A DNA stretch of 64,000 nt from NCBI GenBank assembly GCA_006937955.1, contig SSNP01000084.1, positions 316,546-380,545 on the forward strand. Reading direction: 5' to 3'. Below are positions 24,357 through 38,900 of this stretch, in pieces. The DNA comes from Pachypanchax playfairii (taxonomy: Eukaryota; Chordata; Actinopteri; Cyprinodontiformes; Aplocheilidae). The position numbers and the translations under genes are program-made. The notes below the pieces were generated by a model that was not told the DNA's origin, ran no database searches, and was given only the letters and a program-made list of their open reading frames with translations. Position 1 is the first letter of the stretch, and each line of letters opens with the position of its first letter.

Positions 24357-27300
24357 ATGCCAGCTGTTGTGGTTGTGCACGGTGGAGCGTGGGCCATACC
24401 AGATGAGTTGGCCAAGGCCTCTGTTGACGGAGTAAAAACTGCAGCACGTGAGGGGTTTTCAGTGCTGAGAGGTGGAGGAAGTGCGTTGGATGCTGTTGAA
24501 GCTGCAGTCATGGCCTTGGAGAATAACTCAGTGTTTAATGCAGGTATTCAAAATAAGACATATTTACACCACCTTGATCTGTTTGACGGTATCTTCAATG
24601 ATCAGAAATCCATTTTAGATTGAAATCAGTGCTGACTGGGACCATCTTTCATTATTAAGTTACTTTAATTCTACTTTTTATTCCAACACAAATAAACATA
24701 CTGATGCTGGTTTCTATCTGCACTCTAATAGATCAGTTCTTTTCACATATTCACATGACAAAATAACACTCTTCATGATGCAACCTGGATTTATTAACAC
24801 ACTGTCTCCATCTGCTGGGGAAACATCCACCTCAGCTCCATCCAGCGTCGCTGTCATTTTCCTCAGATGTTACCAAGCAGCAATCAGGTGGACTAATTAT
24901 AGGTTTTAAAATGATAGTGTATAATTTCTCTATCAGCACACAGATAATTAATTTAAATTGAAGGTGGTGTAAAAATTATAAGCAAATTAGGGAACTAATC
25001 CAACTCAGAGTTCTGTCTTTACCAGAATCTACTTTTTTTTGTCCATTTCCTGCCTGAAGAAAAATACATTTTGCAATGACACAATTCTTAATTTATATTA
25101 CAATTTGTTAAAAAAATGTACAAACTGAACAAACAAATATTTAATCTTGTATTTGAATACAGACAAGGTTCTACGTCACACTGCATTTAGAGAGCAGTTT
25201 GAAAGGCTTTTTATATATCAGATAAGAAACATGATGTGGTTGATGCCTTGTTTGGAAGTACCTTAATCTGTTCAATGTTTTTTCTCCACTCTGCTCCCAT
25301 CTTGTGGATGGATGAGGATGCAGCAGTTATTTGGATTTAGAAAAGAGGGGGGGGATTTCATGTCCTGTTTATTGTTCCCTCCCTCCAGGGTGTGGAGCAA
25401 CAGTAAATGTTGATGGAGAAGTAGAGCTGGATGCTATTATCATGGATGGTAAGACCCTCGCGACTGGTGCGGTGTCCTCAGTAAAAAACATTGCCAACCC
25501 AGTGTCACTGGCCAGGGCTGTGATGGAGAAGGTGCTTTTCAATTTATTCTAATCAGATAAAAGTCTCCTAGTCTCACCCATTATTTTATAGTTGTATGTC
25601 ATGACTGGGTGTAAGTATTGTGATAAACATTTTTTTTTTTTTTTGCAGACTTCCCATGTCATGCTGACAGGCAACGGTGCGAACCTGTTTGCAGAAAGCA
25701 TTGGCGTTAAAACTGTTCCCACTGATACTCTGGTGACTGAGTATGAAAGGAGCAAATGGTTGCAGCACAAGAATTACACCACTGGAGTGATGGAAGATTT
25801 CAACTCAAAATGGTAAGTATCTGTTGTCCCGTCTGATTTTTGGTTTTCTCATGAACGTCAGATGCTTCTTTTGGAACAAATAGCATAACAGAACAAAACA
25901 ACTTGAAAGAAACAGAAGCATAAACCCAAGAGCCTCCTCACTAAACCACATGCCTTTGATTTCATTTGCTCGCAGTCCAACAAGAATTGGGTCTCTTATT
26001 AATATGAAATTACAAAGATATTTTGATGTGATTCGTGTTTCATCAATACACAAAATACTATGTTGGTGTTTAAATCTACGGTAGCTCTACTGGATCGCCG
26101 AACATATCAAAGCTCTATGATAGTTTTATACAAGTGATGAGAATAATGTACTTGTCAGCCACAGGAGGAACATAATGTTTTATTTTAACTTACTGTGGCA
26201 AATACATGTTGAATAGTAGTAAATCCTACTTTATTTTGGCGAAATACAAAACCCCATGTCTGCTGAATATGATGGATGTACTTTTAAAAAACGATTTTAT
26301 TTATTTAAGAGGATCTTTTTTCTAATTCTAGGGCTCATGATACTGTTGGGGCAGTAGCTGTGGACTGTACTGGTAATGTTGCATGCGCAACATCGACCGG
26401 AGGCATCAGGAATAAAATGGTGGGCAGAGTTGGAGACTCACCTGTTGTTGGTACGGACTTTTAATAAAAAGCACATTTTTCATATGTCTGTATGTCTTAG
26501 TTTTGGATTATTCCATGTGATTTGTTCCTAATCCTAGTACAGTAAAATAAGAAATCAGTCCAAAGATATCTAGAATGACCATGTTGTGGTCTGTAAAGCT
26601 GTGCCAAGGCACATTCTGCTTGCTTAACAAGACTATTTCTGTGTTGAAAAAAAAAAATGCATGCACAAATCAAATAGGCAAAAAATAAGGTAATTATGTC
26701 CTTTTCCTATTTTGTGTTGTTTTAACTGAACAAAATCCTTCTCAAATGTTGTTTTAGATCCAGTCCACCAGGTTTTTGAGTGAATATAAAAGGAAGTATG
26801 TTTTGAAAATGTATTTTTTATTTTCTGTGTTTTAAATAAGGTTGCGGGGGATATGCAGACAACCTGAGTGGTGCAGTATCTTGTACAGGCCATGGAGAAA
26901 GTATTCTGAAAGTGACACTGGCCCGACTCATTCTTTCACACGTTGAACAAGGTAACATAATGATCAGACTTACTTTCCTTTTAGACAGAACCCAAATAAA
27001 GTCATAAATTGTTAAATCTCTTACAGAAAGGGGGAAAAAACTTAGGTATCAGTTTGCTTTGTATTTGTTATTTGTGAAGATTTATTTGAGAGTAATTTCT
27101 GCTGTGATCTGATGAAGATTTTAAATGTAATATGTGGAAAAATGTCGTGCCCACACATTTAGTCCATAAATGTGTTTTATTTCTTTCCTCTTGTCTCAGG
27201 TAAGTCAGTGTCAGATGCCTCCATGTTGTCGCTGCAGCACATGGGTGACCGTGTGCAAGGAGCCGGGGGTGCAGTTGTGGTTTCTCCGTCGGGGCAGTGG

Positions 27301-27408
27301 GCTGCCTCGTTCACCACTGAGCGAATGGCCTGGGCTGCTGTAGAACAAGATGTGCTGTGGTTTGGATTGAACCCAGATGAAAGACTAAAAGAGAAAGTGT
27401 CTCAGTAA
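24357..27408 (+). CDS. asrgl1: asrgl1, isoaspartyl peptidase/L-asparaginase (complete)
   Basis: ASRGL1 is an N-terminal-nucleophile hydrolase that cleaves isoaspartyl dipeptides and L-asparagine in the cytosol; the precursor cuts itself before a Thr that becomes the nucleophile. Coding exons are 24357-24543, 25389-25531, 25649-25812, 26332-26450, 26841-26951 and 27200-27408. They sum to 933 bases (310 residues plus stop), close to the 308 of human ASRGL1, with GT-AG borders and matching phases. Landmarks: VVVHGGAWAIP at the N-terminus, GGSALDAVEAAV, VELDAIIMDG, the HDTVGAVAVD nucleophile motif (Thr about residue 169), ATSTGGIRNKMVGRVGDSP, and GGYAD with TGHGESILK of the substrate pocket. The ATG at 24357 matches the family start; an upstream in-frame ATG at 24324 lies before the likely acceptor. 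All catalytic signatures are intact. Confidence 0.95.
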
Positions 27409-27707
27409 AACACGTTAATTTTTATGCTCCAGATGTTTAAAATTTTGCTGTATTTTAAACGTCGGGCTTCCATGTTTGATGCATTGGACTGTGTTATTGA
27501 TTACTAGCTGTATTTGATTATAGTGAAATTAAATTGACTGATTATTTCAAAACTAATGTGTAGTAACTGAACGCTGTCTTTATAGCGCCACATGAATCAC
27601 AGCATTAGACATAAAGTGATTTAAGATGCAAATAGATTTTTTTCATTGTCTGAATTATCAATTTGAAATGATTTATTCCCACATGGAACTATTATAAATG
27701 TTTTATC

Positions 27708-27713
27708 ATTAAA
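27708..27713 (+). terminator. asrgl1: Candidate asrgl1 poly(A) signal ATTAAA
   Basis: ATTAAA 300 bases past the stop codon is followed by a GT-rich tract (TCTGTAGTTCTTGTTTGTAC), the usual arrangement of a vertebrate cleavage site. It is the best signal before the phf3 promoter. Confidence 0.5.
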
Positions 27714-27729
27714 GAAAAACTACAACATC

Positions 27730-28850
27730 TGTAGTTCTTGTTTGTACACTTTATTTTTATTATTATTTTCATTGGATTTTATTTAACTGCGTGGAAAGTC
27801 GTAGATACTAGACATAATGGGAGGTAACATGCACAGAAAACCATCAAGCAATGATGTGAACAGCTTGATGGGTCTGCAGCCTCTGTTGGAGCTACAAGGT
27901 TAAAACGTCATGTAGAATTCACAGTATTAATCATAAAAAAGACTAATAAAAATTAATTTATTTGCTTTTAAAGCACTTTCTGCTAAACTGATTGTTGGAG
28001 GTGTGTAAAAAACAATATCCACGTCAGTTTGACAGAAGTACTTCTGGTTTTGCTTTATTCTTTTAAACAATGAAGAATTTCTTTTATTTATGTCACAAAA
28101 GAAACACGTGCTATTTTGTGGCCGAACTGTCACTTTGTATGTAAACTGCAAACTGAATTAGTGAATATTTTACTTGAATTTTTAGCAGTTTTACTTGCAG
28201 TAATTTATAACTAGAGATTAGAGGCATCTTTTAAAAAAAGTTAAACAGTTAATTTCACTGCAGTTTATACAATATCTGTCATTAATGGACATATTTTTGC
28301 ATCTATTTGCTTATTCAAAGTATTCTCATTACAATTGACTGGGATGTGCAGGAACATTAGAAGTAACCACGTTCAACATCATCAAAGCTGGAGGAAGACA
28401 CAAACATTCAGGTAGTAAAAACTGCTTTAAGTACATTGTAAGCAGCTTAGTTTATTCAAATATTCACTCTTGTCAGAAAAAAAATGTTTAATACTGTGCA
28501 AAATGTCGAGCCATCCCTCATTTTTTTAATATTCTGAACTTCAGAAATCGTGGAGAATTATTGCTCCAGACCACTACAGATTAGAAGAAATGCTGGCACA
28601 TTAGAAGCAAAATATTAAGAAATCATTTGTGTTTTAAGACGTCTGCATTTTGTGTCATCAGATGCCCAAGTGCTTTGCACCATATTTGAGCCTGGAAAAC
28701 TTTTTCAGGACGACGAGAACGAACTTTTTCAGCTTTCAGCATTTTTTTCACCTTTAGTATGCTTTTCGATCCAGTTTGACACTTAATCACACACAATAAA
28801 CCGTAAATGTTTGTGTTTTGATGTCATCTGCTTTTACGTGTCGGTAAACA
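27730..28850. other. Short intergenic spacer between asrgl1 and phf3
   Basis: About 1.1 kb of AT-rich DNA without a recognisable gene or complete repeat. Its right end leads into the GC-rich phf3 promoter. Confidence 0.5.
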
Positions 28851-29000
28851 GAAAACCACGTGATCAGAAACCCCGCCCCCAGGCTCCGTAGCTTTGCAGC
28901 AGCGGGACGAATGACGGCTCCGTCAGAGGAAGTTACTAGGTGCAGCTGTGCTAGTATGTAACCTTACACGAGTGAGCAACGATATCGCAGCACGGGAGAG
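28851..29000 (+). promoter_or_regulatory. phf3: phf3 promoter and noncoding exon 1
   Basis: A CACGTG E-box (28857-28862) and a GC box CCCCGCCCCC (28871-28880) precede a CpG-containing segment. It ends in the strong donor GAGAG|GTAAGA at 29000/29001. The next acceptor, TGATTTAG at 29881-29888, leads directly into the phf3 start codon, so a noncoding first exon of roughly 100 bases is inferred. There is no TATA box. Confidence 0.6.
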
Positions 29001-29904
29001 GTAAGAGTCTTATGATCGCGCAAACAAATACTCCCTAATTTCTAAACTGCAAGTGTATGAAAAGATGCACGTGAATGCTATCGCGTAACGATCGCTAGTA
29101 GCGCTCGTGCTACAAAACAAACTTCACAGGCCTGTGCTACAAGCTAGCAAGCTATCTCGTTTCTAATAAATAGCAGCGAGTTGTGTTTTTCCATATTTAC
29201 ACCTCACTGGATAGATGTTTCGAATGTTCCTCTATGAGATGTCACCACTGCAAAGTTTGCGTTTAGGTACTGCAGTAAAGTAAAATAGCAGGTTTCTTTA
29301 GTTCTTCAGAAGTTAACGTTAGCATGCTAACATCCATAATGGCGTTCAGAGGCAGCTCGTTAACATCATGTGAGCTGGCATTTCACAAGTCCTTGGGATA
29401 AATCCTTAATCATTTGTTCATATATGTTTCCTGTTATTGAATAAGACTGATTTTGACAAGCATTGCTCCACTAGATTTGCATGAAGTGTTTTTACTTTCC
29501 TGGCTGGTTTTAATTTGGCCTGTGCAGGTTGTTGTAATCCTACTTGCATTTAGAAACTTTACACACTGGTCAACTTGTATCTCCTCCCATTTCAGCATGT
29601 GTTTCAAACGGGTAGCTTTCGTAACATGTAGTTATTCGGAGTGCTAATAATTGTAGATTTTCTAAACATAAACGATCCACGGAAAAGGTTTAAGGTTTTC
29701 AGCCAACAGGCTGATGAATGGTTTTAACCCCATTTTAAGCTTTACAGGTTCTTTGGGTTTTTATTTCATAACTGAATTAATTTACTGCGAGATTATTTGT
29801 GATCTTTGTTTAAAGCATTATTGGTAATTTTTTTTGCATGAAAATTACTTCCTACATGCCACTCACTGTCTGTGTTGTTTTGATTTAGGAAGGCAGAACC
29901 ATTC

Positions 29905-32900
29905 ATGGATATTGTGGACACCTTTAACCATCTAATACCGAGTGACCAGTTGGATGAGTCTCTGATATTAGGTCAGAATTTGGAATGTGAAGTCAGTAAT
30001 GAATTTGGGACAGGACCCGTAATGGAGGATTCACTGAAAAACATGCTCAGTGACAAAGACCCCATGTTCGGATGTGCAAGTGCTCAGTTCAATATCTTGG
30101 ACAATGAAGATCCTGCTTTTCACATTGCTGGCTCGGCAAGTATGTCCTCAGTCATAAAAAAGGGCAAAATGGCCCAGGTGTGGGGTTATCGAAAAACACA
30201 AACGGAAATTTTAACATTTTAAAGTTTTATCTAAAAGGTCTTCTGCATTTATCTAGAAATAATTGGTAAAACTTAGTTTATTGGCTTTCTAACATCAGCT
30301 GAACTTTAACTCTGGCATTCATCATATGCTGAGAAATGTAGAAGATTATTTTTCACAGTGAACAGCTGTGTGTACTCAAACCCTGTAGTCAGTGTTAACA
30401 GAACTGCATGTCCCATTCTGCATGAGTTTTTTTTCCTCATCTATTAATTCAGTCATTTAAAAAATGGAGAGCTTTTTTTGTAAAAATGTTGTTTTGGTAG
30501 ATTCCTTTCTCTTCAAATTCTCTTAAACGGAACCCTTTTTTCCCTCTTGCAGTCCCACAAAGCGCTTCAGCATCTGCAGGACTTACTGGAGAACTGAATG
30601 TTGAAGGTGCCTCACAAGTGAAACGACCCACTGCAAAGCGAAGGAAACGACCAAACAATTTAGACTATGGTAAGCGGAAGCTCGTTTAATAAACATTAAT
30701 GTTAATGATGTGTTAGCACAATAATCATGTGCTGACACGATTCCATTCAATCCAAAGCTGCAAGCATAAGTTAGCAAAATCCACATTACAGCTCAGCTTA
30801 TGGTGGAAATAAACTACGGTTATATCTAACAATCCCAGTAAGAAAATCACTGGGTTTTGTTAATTCCTTTAACTCTTCAAAATCACATGCAACACACTTC
30901 TACCAACAGGGAGAATCACACCAACCAGAATCAAAACCAAAGAGCTGATATGATGTAATTCAGTCATGCTGAGTTTTAAAATTACTTTACCAATAGTTGT
31001 AGTCCCAGCAGTTTGGTCAAAAAAATTAATTCAAATATTTTGCATTTTTTCTTATAGTTTGAATGTTTGAAACTTTTCGGAATCACAAAAAAAACTTGAG
31101 CAGAATTTTAACAATGATTTAAATACAGATTGAAACCACATCTTTAAAGAGGCCCTTCCATTAAAAATGTTTTTTTCTGAGGTTTCTGTTGAATATTTTA
31201 GCTCCACAGGTGTTCTTACCTTCATAGTGGGTGTGAAAACAGGTCAACAACTTCTCTTTCAGTTTTAATCTCTCAAACTACGCAGGTGGCGATGACACCC
31301 GAGTTCTCCCGAGTTCGAATGGCCTGTATCTGTTTCGTCACAGCTTCTTTGTTCGTTAGTATTTGGCAGCTCCTGCGGTTGAAACCATGCCTAGCATGCT
31401 GCTGGCTAAAAGCTATAGCATAACATAGCAAACAGGAAGAGAGAACGCCTGATGTTACCATGCACAGTGGGGCAGGAAACAGTATACCTTGCTCTCATAG
31501 GCTAGTTTGTTAGCCAATCTGAGTCCAGCCAATCCGATTAATGAATATGAACGAGCTGCTGCTCGAGGCCTGACCGGAGGAGCCGGAACCACCCGAATTT
31601 TAATGCAGACAGATTGAAAGGTCTGTTAATCAGTGTTTCCTGACGTTTTTTAGATATAAAATGTTTCAGATTACTGGTTAATACTTAAGAAATAACCACA
31701 AAGTCCTGAAATTTGTATGAAATGACCTCTTTAAATCCTTGTGAAACGAAGAACTTAATTTGATTTACATCGAGTCATTGTTCAGGTTCATGGAGTAAAT
31801 TTCCTCTTGGACTTAGTTGAACACTATTGGAAAACCAAAACCCGAATCTTTTCTCTTATTTTTAGTCCGTAGTCGGAAGTTTCCAACAGCCCCGACAAAC
31901 TGAATGAGGTGTCCATGGCTCGTCTTAGTCACCCCATTTCACACCAAAATAATAATAATAAAAAAAATGTCTTTTAGTAAAAAAGTGTTCTGTTTTGTCA
32001 CTGTTTGGATGCAGTGAAGCATCCACAGATGTAGCAACAACATGTGGATCATGGTTACAGTTTCTCCTGTTCTCTGACCTGAAAAATGCCTCACAGTCAG
32101 AGATGTGAGTAAAAGTTACAAAGAACTGAACCAGGTGCAAGAACAGAAATAATGTTCACTGAAAACACATCTGCTTTTATTTAAGTATAATTTCTGCAAG
32201 CATAGTTGAAAATGCAAAGTGTTCCATGTTTATCTTGACAGACTGTTGTGATGACCAGCAGTCTAACATGTCGACTCTTTGATTACAGGTGGACCCATGA
32301 GCAAACATCCCAACAGGCTAAGCAAGACTTTTCTTATTGAGAAAGGAGTTAAAGGGCCACAGCTGAAGAAGGAGTTGGTTCTGGGAGGGAGGATAAACGT
32401 TAAGGATATTGATGGTGGACTGTGGCTGAATCCTACGGTTGTTTTGAGACGACTGACTGTTACAATTGGAGGATTTAAGATTGAGTTGCTTCCTGGACCC
32501 TCTTACACACAGAGTGTTGATACTCACCAGTCGGCACACTTCGAGGATGGTTATTCTTACAGTAGCAACAGTGGTTTAGGTATCCTGCCAGATGATGCCG
32601 TCAGCATACAGAATCCCACAGCAGAGATGGATATGACTGAAAAGAACTCGACTGATGATGCAGCTCTTGGGCTGGGCCCATATGTGAACCCTAATGATGT
32701 GCAGACCTCTAATGGGACTTTAATAGAGAGCTCCTGCTCACAAGGGACAAAACACGATGACCCGAATGTTCCTGGAAAGAAAAAGCCAGTCAGTAAAGAA
32801 GCTGGTGTCAAACATCCACTGAGCCGTGACGATTGCACTGGTGCTGTTGATGATAAGACCGAGGACAAGGAAAAGCGGTGGACTGTAGCCAAAACACTGC

Positions 32901-35900
32901 ACAAGTCCAAACAAGGACCGATGCTGAACAAGAACAAGGACTTGGTTTCCTGTAAAACCAGCCCAATGGGTAAAGAGCATAAAGAATCCCAAGACAAGCC
33001 ATCCAAACCTATCCACAGAGGAGACTTGCACAAGGTCAAATCTTTGAAGGATAAAACAGCTGTTATGCCTTTGAAAAGGCCCACTGACAACACCCACAAT
33101 GAGCCTCTTGCTAAGATGCAGAAGGTTCATGTAGCAGGGGAGGATAAATTAAAGCCAAAGTCACCAAGTACACCGAGCTCTGCCACAAAGAAGAACCCGC
33201 TCTCAGGCAGTCGTGCTGGTGATCGACAGGCACCTACCAAACAGCGAAATCCTCATCACAGCAACAAAGCCGAACCTGATCACCAGGCAAACAGTCATCC
33301 AGTCAACTCTTTAAAAATCCCACATGAGGGCGGGAACGAGAAGTTCAAGCTGAAAAAGCTGGAAAAGATTCTCCCAAAACATAAAAGTAAAACCACAAGA
33401 AGTATTTCTGTGGATGAGCCACAGCTGTTTGTTCCAGATAACGCCCCGTCTGTGAAGAAGGAACCTGCTGAGGAGCAACCTGCTAACAGCGACAGTGTTT
33501 GGGATGGAAACAACTGCTGCGGCTTGTGTAAAAAACACCACAATAATATGTAAGCATTCCTCTGATCATCGAGATAATCATTTATTTTATCTTTTAAAAG
33601 TAAATGTTTGTCATGAATACATCCATGCTTTGAACAAGACGCACCTTTCTAACAATAATCAAACATTGTTTAGGTTTATGGTTGGCTGTGGACGCTGTGA
33701 TGACTGGTTCCATGGCGACTGCGTTGGTCTCGACCTGGCGAAGGTGCATGAAATGGAGGAGGAGGACCAGATGTACGTGTGCTTAAAGTGCTGCGAAGAA
33801 GAAGGCAAGAAGGTGGAACCCGAGTCTCCAACTACACCCAAGCCAGAAGTTCAAGAAAGGACCGAGGTACCAGATCATAAGCTACCTCCTAAGGCTCGTC
33901 CAGGATCCTCTCAGACTCTCACATCAGGGGGGGTTCGACCAGTAAGAAAGGTAAAGAGCTCTTTAAAGTTTGTATATTGATCTAATATATTTTATTTCTA
34001 CAAAATTAGATTGTTTGTTTTTCCAGCTAATTTATCTTGTGATACTAATCATAACCAGTATTGCTGCTCTACGAGGGTTTGTTGTTGTTTTTTTGCTTTT
34101 ATTTTGACTGTGCAAGAGGTGTGTGTGCACATGGCTGTGGGAATAACATGGTTTCTCACACGAGTTGTATATGATGTCAGTGCTCAATCCTTGTTTCTTT
34201 AAAGTTACTTCATTAATCATTTGGAAAAGTTAAATCTGATCCACCTTTTGCAATTTATGTTCTCCAACAGGATCCAGAAAGGAGGCAGTCCACAGATGCC
34301 AAAGAGATGGCTCATAAAACAGGTGCTGTAACCAGCTGTGAATGTAAAAATATTTTAGCTTGAGTTCAAGACCAGTTCATTGAGTTCACGGCTTCATGTC
34401 CTTACATGAGCACAAGCAATATTCATTAAAGATGGCCATGTAACAAATGTTTAGCACACTGTTGTATTTTTTTGGATCAGAACTTCTTTTTCAACTTGAA
34501 AACTTGATTATGATCCCAGTTTCTGTCTTTAAAAACAAAATGTAATGATTTGTAAAGTCGTTGTTTCTCACAAACCCATATTCAATTTCCAATAGAACAT
34601 AAACAGCATGATGTGGAAACTGGGACATTTTCCCATGTCATGGAAAATATTGGCTCATTTTGAATTTGGTGGCAGATGGTGAGATTTACTTTTAAAGTCT
34701 CCACAAACCACATATGCTAATGCTACATGTGCCTGTGTCCCTGGTGACAGGTGTGGGTTGGTGGCTGGGTGAGCACGTCACAGTGAGCATGAAGGATATG
34801 TTGAGAGATTTTAAAAATCACCACTTAGTTTTAAAATTCTTTATTATATATAGAAGAAACAACATAACATTTCAAACATTTGTTCCTAATTTGAACCCAC
34901 ATAGCTGGAAATGATTCACTTGTTCTATATTATCATTCTGTCCTCACAGGTGTTCAGTCAAAACATGATGCAAAAAGCAAGGCTCCATCTCTGGCGTCAA
35001 AGAAACCCGTCTCCGTGGAGGCAATCAGACGAAGCGTGCGCGATTCTCTGAAAGAAATCCTCACACACAGGTCAGGAAACATGACTGAATGCTACTGGTA
35101 GCTGGAAGATATCACAACTCAGTTTCTAAAACAAAAGTGGTGATTTCCATGTTTCAGGTTGAAGGACTCTGATTTAAACATCTCAATGGAGAGGGCTTCA
35201 GAAGTTGCCAAGAAGATTGAGAGAGAACTGTTCCACCTTTATAAAGACACAGATCACAAATACAAGAACAAGTATCGAAGCCTGATGTTTAACCTCAAAG
35301 ATACAAAAAATAATGTATGAGCTTTTTTATATTTGGCATAATCTAAATATCTGCAGTTTTACCTTAAACATAGTTTAATTGGCTGTATTTTTATTATTTT
35401 TTTTTGGCAGGTTCTCTTTAGGAGGGTTCTCAAGGGGGAAATTTCTCCTGGTAACCTAATTCGCATGAGTCCTGAGGAACTGGCCTCAAAAGAGCTGGCT
35501 GCCTGGCGACAGAGAGAGAACAGACACGTAAGTGATGTTTAAATCTTTGTTGTCATGTGACGTGTTTATATCTAGATGTTTCCTATTTGCCTGTATAAGA
35601 TCTCTGAGTTTTAAAATACAACATAACCTTTAAAAAAAAACGATCCTTTCAGACAATCGAGATGATTGAAAAAGAGCAAAGAGAAGTAGAGCGACGGCCC
35701 ATCACTAAGATTACACACAAGGGTGAGATTGAAATCGAGAGCCAGGAACCCATGAAAGCACCGGAGCCTGAAGAGGTAAAGGTCAGAGCAAATGTTTGAA
35801 ATATTCACTACATATTTAGTTTGAATACATGTTCCTGTCTTTAGATCGAGCCGCTTCCCAAAGTGACTGAAGTCTTACCAGAACCTCCAAAAACCCCAGA

Positions 35901-38900
35901 GAAGAAAGCAGAAAACACCAAGATGGAGAAGGACACTACAAGTCAACACAAGTCTCACTTGTTCGATCTACACTGCAAAATATGCACAGGTAATCTCTGA
36001 AACCAGACCAGAACCAGGTGTTAAGGATTAAATCCTCCTTATAGAGAAACATGTTTTCCCATATTTTCTCCTGTACAAGGTCGCATGGCCCCCCCAGTGG
36101 AAGAGGCACAAACCAAGGTGGTCAAAGTCGCCACCACAGTGGTTCGGAGGCAGTCGACCAAATCAGAAGATTCAAAGGGCTCAACGCCGCCGCCGGTGGA
36201 CGATGACCTGCACCTCACTGTTTTAGAGGAGAGTTTCCGAAGTGCCCAGTCGGGATATGAACCAAGGTGGGAAGTAACTTAAGACTCCTCGTGATTCTGC
36301 TGTACATCTTGTTTTTTTATGCATGTTTAATTCACTGTTCCTTTTGGGGCCACAGGTCAGATCATGCATCTGGACGGGATGAAGAAGCTGCTTTCCTGTC
36401 TAACCTGAAGTCTCTGTGGCGAGGATTCATTCACATGCACTCGGTGGCAAAACTTGTGACGAAAGCATTTCCAGTTTCTGGTATTTTGGACAACTTGACT
36501 GAGGTAAAGTGACACAGAAGAACAAAATCAGAGTATAAATAAAGTTTTAATAAACAAACTCTGCATCACCTGACAGCACCATTGAAGCCTCTTTATGGGT
36601 CTTAGTTTGAATTAATGCGGGTTTTAAAAATTCTGCAAACCATTTTGACATTTTTAAAAAAGGATAAAAACACAGATTTAAATTTATGAGGACAGATGGT
36701 AAAAACTTGAGCATAAATTTGCCTTAATCTAATTGTTTTTGTTTTATCTGGTTCCAATAGGACCTTCCTGACAGCATCCAGGTTGGAGGGAGGATCAGTC
36801 CTCAGACAGTTTGGGACTATTTGGAGAAGATTCGGGCAACAGGAACAAAAGTGAGTTTTAGACTTTTTCCTCATAAATACTCAACAACAACTTGACAGTT
36901 ACCGTCCATATTAAACCAAGTGAACATGTGATGTCATCAAGAAGCAAAAAGACTGTATGAGCTGCTCGAAGTATAAAAATGTATAATTGACTGACAATGA
37001 GCAGGACATTCGAATGTGTTGTCTAAGCAGCAACAGAAAATTGATGCTGGTGCATATAAACTTTATTTATTTATTAAAACCAGTTATTTGCAGATTTTCC
37101 TGACACATGCTTTTTGTTTCATTAAAGGAGGTGTGCCTCGTCCGCTTCTCCCCCGAGACAGAGGAAGATGAAATCTCTTATACGCTTCTTTATGCCTACT
37201 TCAGCAGTCGTAGGCGTTTTGGGGTGGTGTCCAATAACCTTAGACAAGTGAAGGATATGTATCTTATTCCCTTGGCTGCTACAGAAAAAGTTCCCCATCA
37301 GCTAGTTCCCTTTGATGGCCCAGGTAACCCAATGAGTAAACCTATTTTTAATAAGTATTTTCTTTCAATTAATCACACAAATGTATCCGATTTTTAAAAA
37401 CTAAATCATGTTTAAATTTGACAGGTTTAGAAAACAATCGTGCCAACCTTCTCCTTGGACTCATCATCCGCCAGAGACCCAAGAGGGATTTTCTTCCTGT
37501 GGATGTAAATGAATCTGCGAGGATTGTTCCTGAAATCAAGCCCATAACCATCCCAACAAAAGTCACCAAGAAAACGGAGGAGGATGAGAAGTTGTACCTG
37601 TCCTCTTTGACCACACCGCTCAAAAAAGAAGTGGACAACCCACCGGAGGCTGCTGAGAGCGAGCCTGTTGAAGAGTGTTTTGAAGAACCGGTTGCAGCAG
37701 AAGAACCCAGCAGTCAGGAGTCACAAAAGCCGCTCCGCTTCCTTCCAGGTGTGTTAGTGGGTTGGGGGGGCGAATTGCCTCCTCTGCCTGATTTCAGCGA
37801 TAAGCCGGTGACTTCAGGACAAGACACCCTGAAGACCCAGTCTGCTCCCAAAGCAGATCCATCATCTGTTAACCCTAAAGGTCCAACAGCAGCGGTCCCT
37901 CGTTTTGTAATCAAGAAGAAAGAGACAAAAGCAGCTAAAGCTGAACTCGAGCTGTCGAGTCCCGATGATGTATCTGCTTCTAACAGCTCATCAGGAAAAG
38001 ATGCTGCAGCAGTGGTCCATCATGCACCTGTCACACTTAAAGATAAACCCCCAGATGTGTCGACTGATGACTTCCTGGCAGGGCTTTCGGTAGTTCCAAG
38101 TGATGCTGAAACTGAAAAAGGAGCAAATGAAGGAAATTCTTCCTCGCTGTTTGAATCCCAGGCTGCCTCAGATCAAACCAATAGCCTGAAACCTTTAAGT
38201 GGAATATTGAAAAAGTCTTCAGTGTATTCTGCTGTGGATGAAGATAAACCAGTGTTGCTAGAAAAGGACAAAACCAGCCTCCCAGATGTTTCAAGTCCAA
38301 AACCCGTCCCTGTGCTGAGCAGCACCAGAAGGGAGCCAGTGTTACCGTTTCACCAGGGATATTTACAGATCTCTCAGGCCAGGCACAAAGTTGAAGAACT
38401 AAATCAAACGGCTACTCAGTCATTAACCGGTATAAAAACCGATCCTGAAGTGGATCCGCCTGCTGCGGTAGCAACTCCAACACAGAATCCTGAACAGGTC
38501 CAAGAACCTCAAGATACAGAACATGACTCTGAACCGGCTCCAGTCATCCAAGAATACAACAGTGCCGCTCCTCACACCGTCTCCTCACCAGACACAGCTG
38601 ATAGCTCTTCACAGGCTGCTTCTGGACTTCAGCCACAGCACGCCGAGAGTCTCTCAGAACCATCTGGCCAGATCCCGTTTCTGGCCAAAGACTACAAACG
38701 TTTAGAAGAGCGCTACAACGACCCGTGGGAGAGGCAGCGAAACTCTGAAGACAGGGATCACCACGGGAGGCACGGTTACCACCGGGACCCCCACGGCAAA
38801 AAGAGCCGACACCATGACAAGGAGAGGGAGAAGAAGCACGAGTACGGCTACGACGACAAGTACAGAGAGAGAAGCAGGCAGCACGGACACTCAGACGATC

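Noticed and set aside
32557..33130. Long minus-strand frames opposite the phf3 large exon
   Set aside because: They are shadows of the phf3 coding frame on the other strand, produced by its codon use.
37714..38890. Alternative frames overlapping the phf3 last exon, including a Thr/Arg-rich one
   Set aside because: They follow from the low-complexity Arg/His tail in the correct frame and have no start or splice context.
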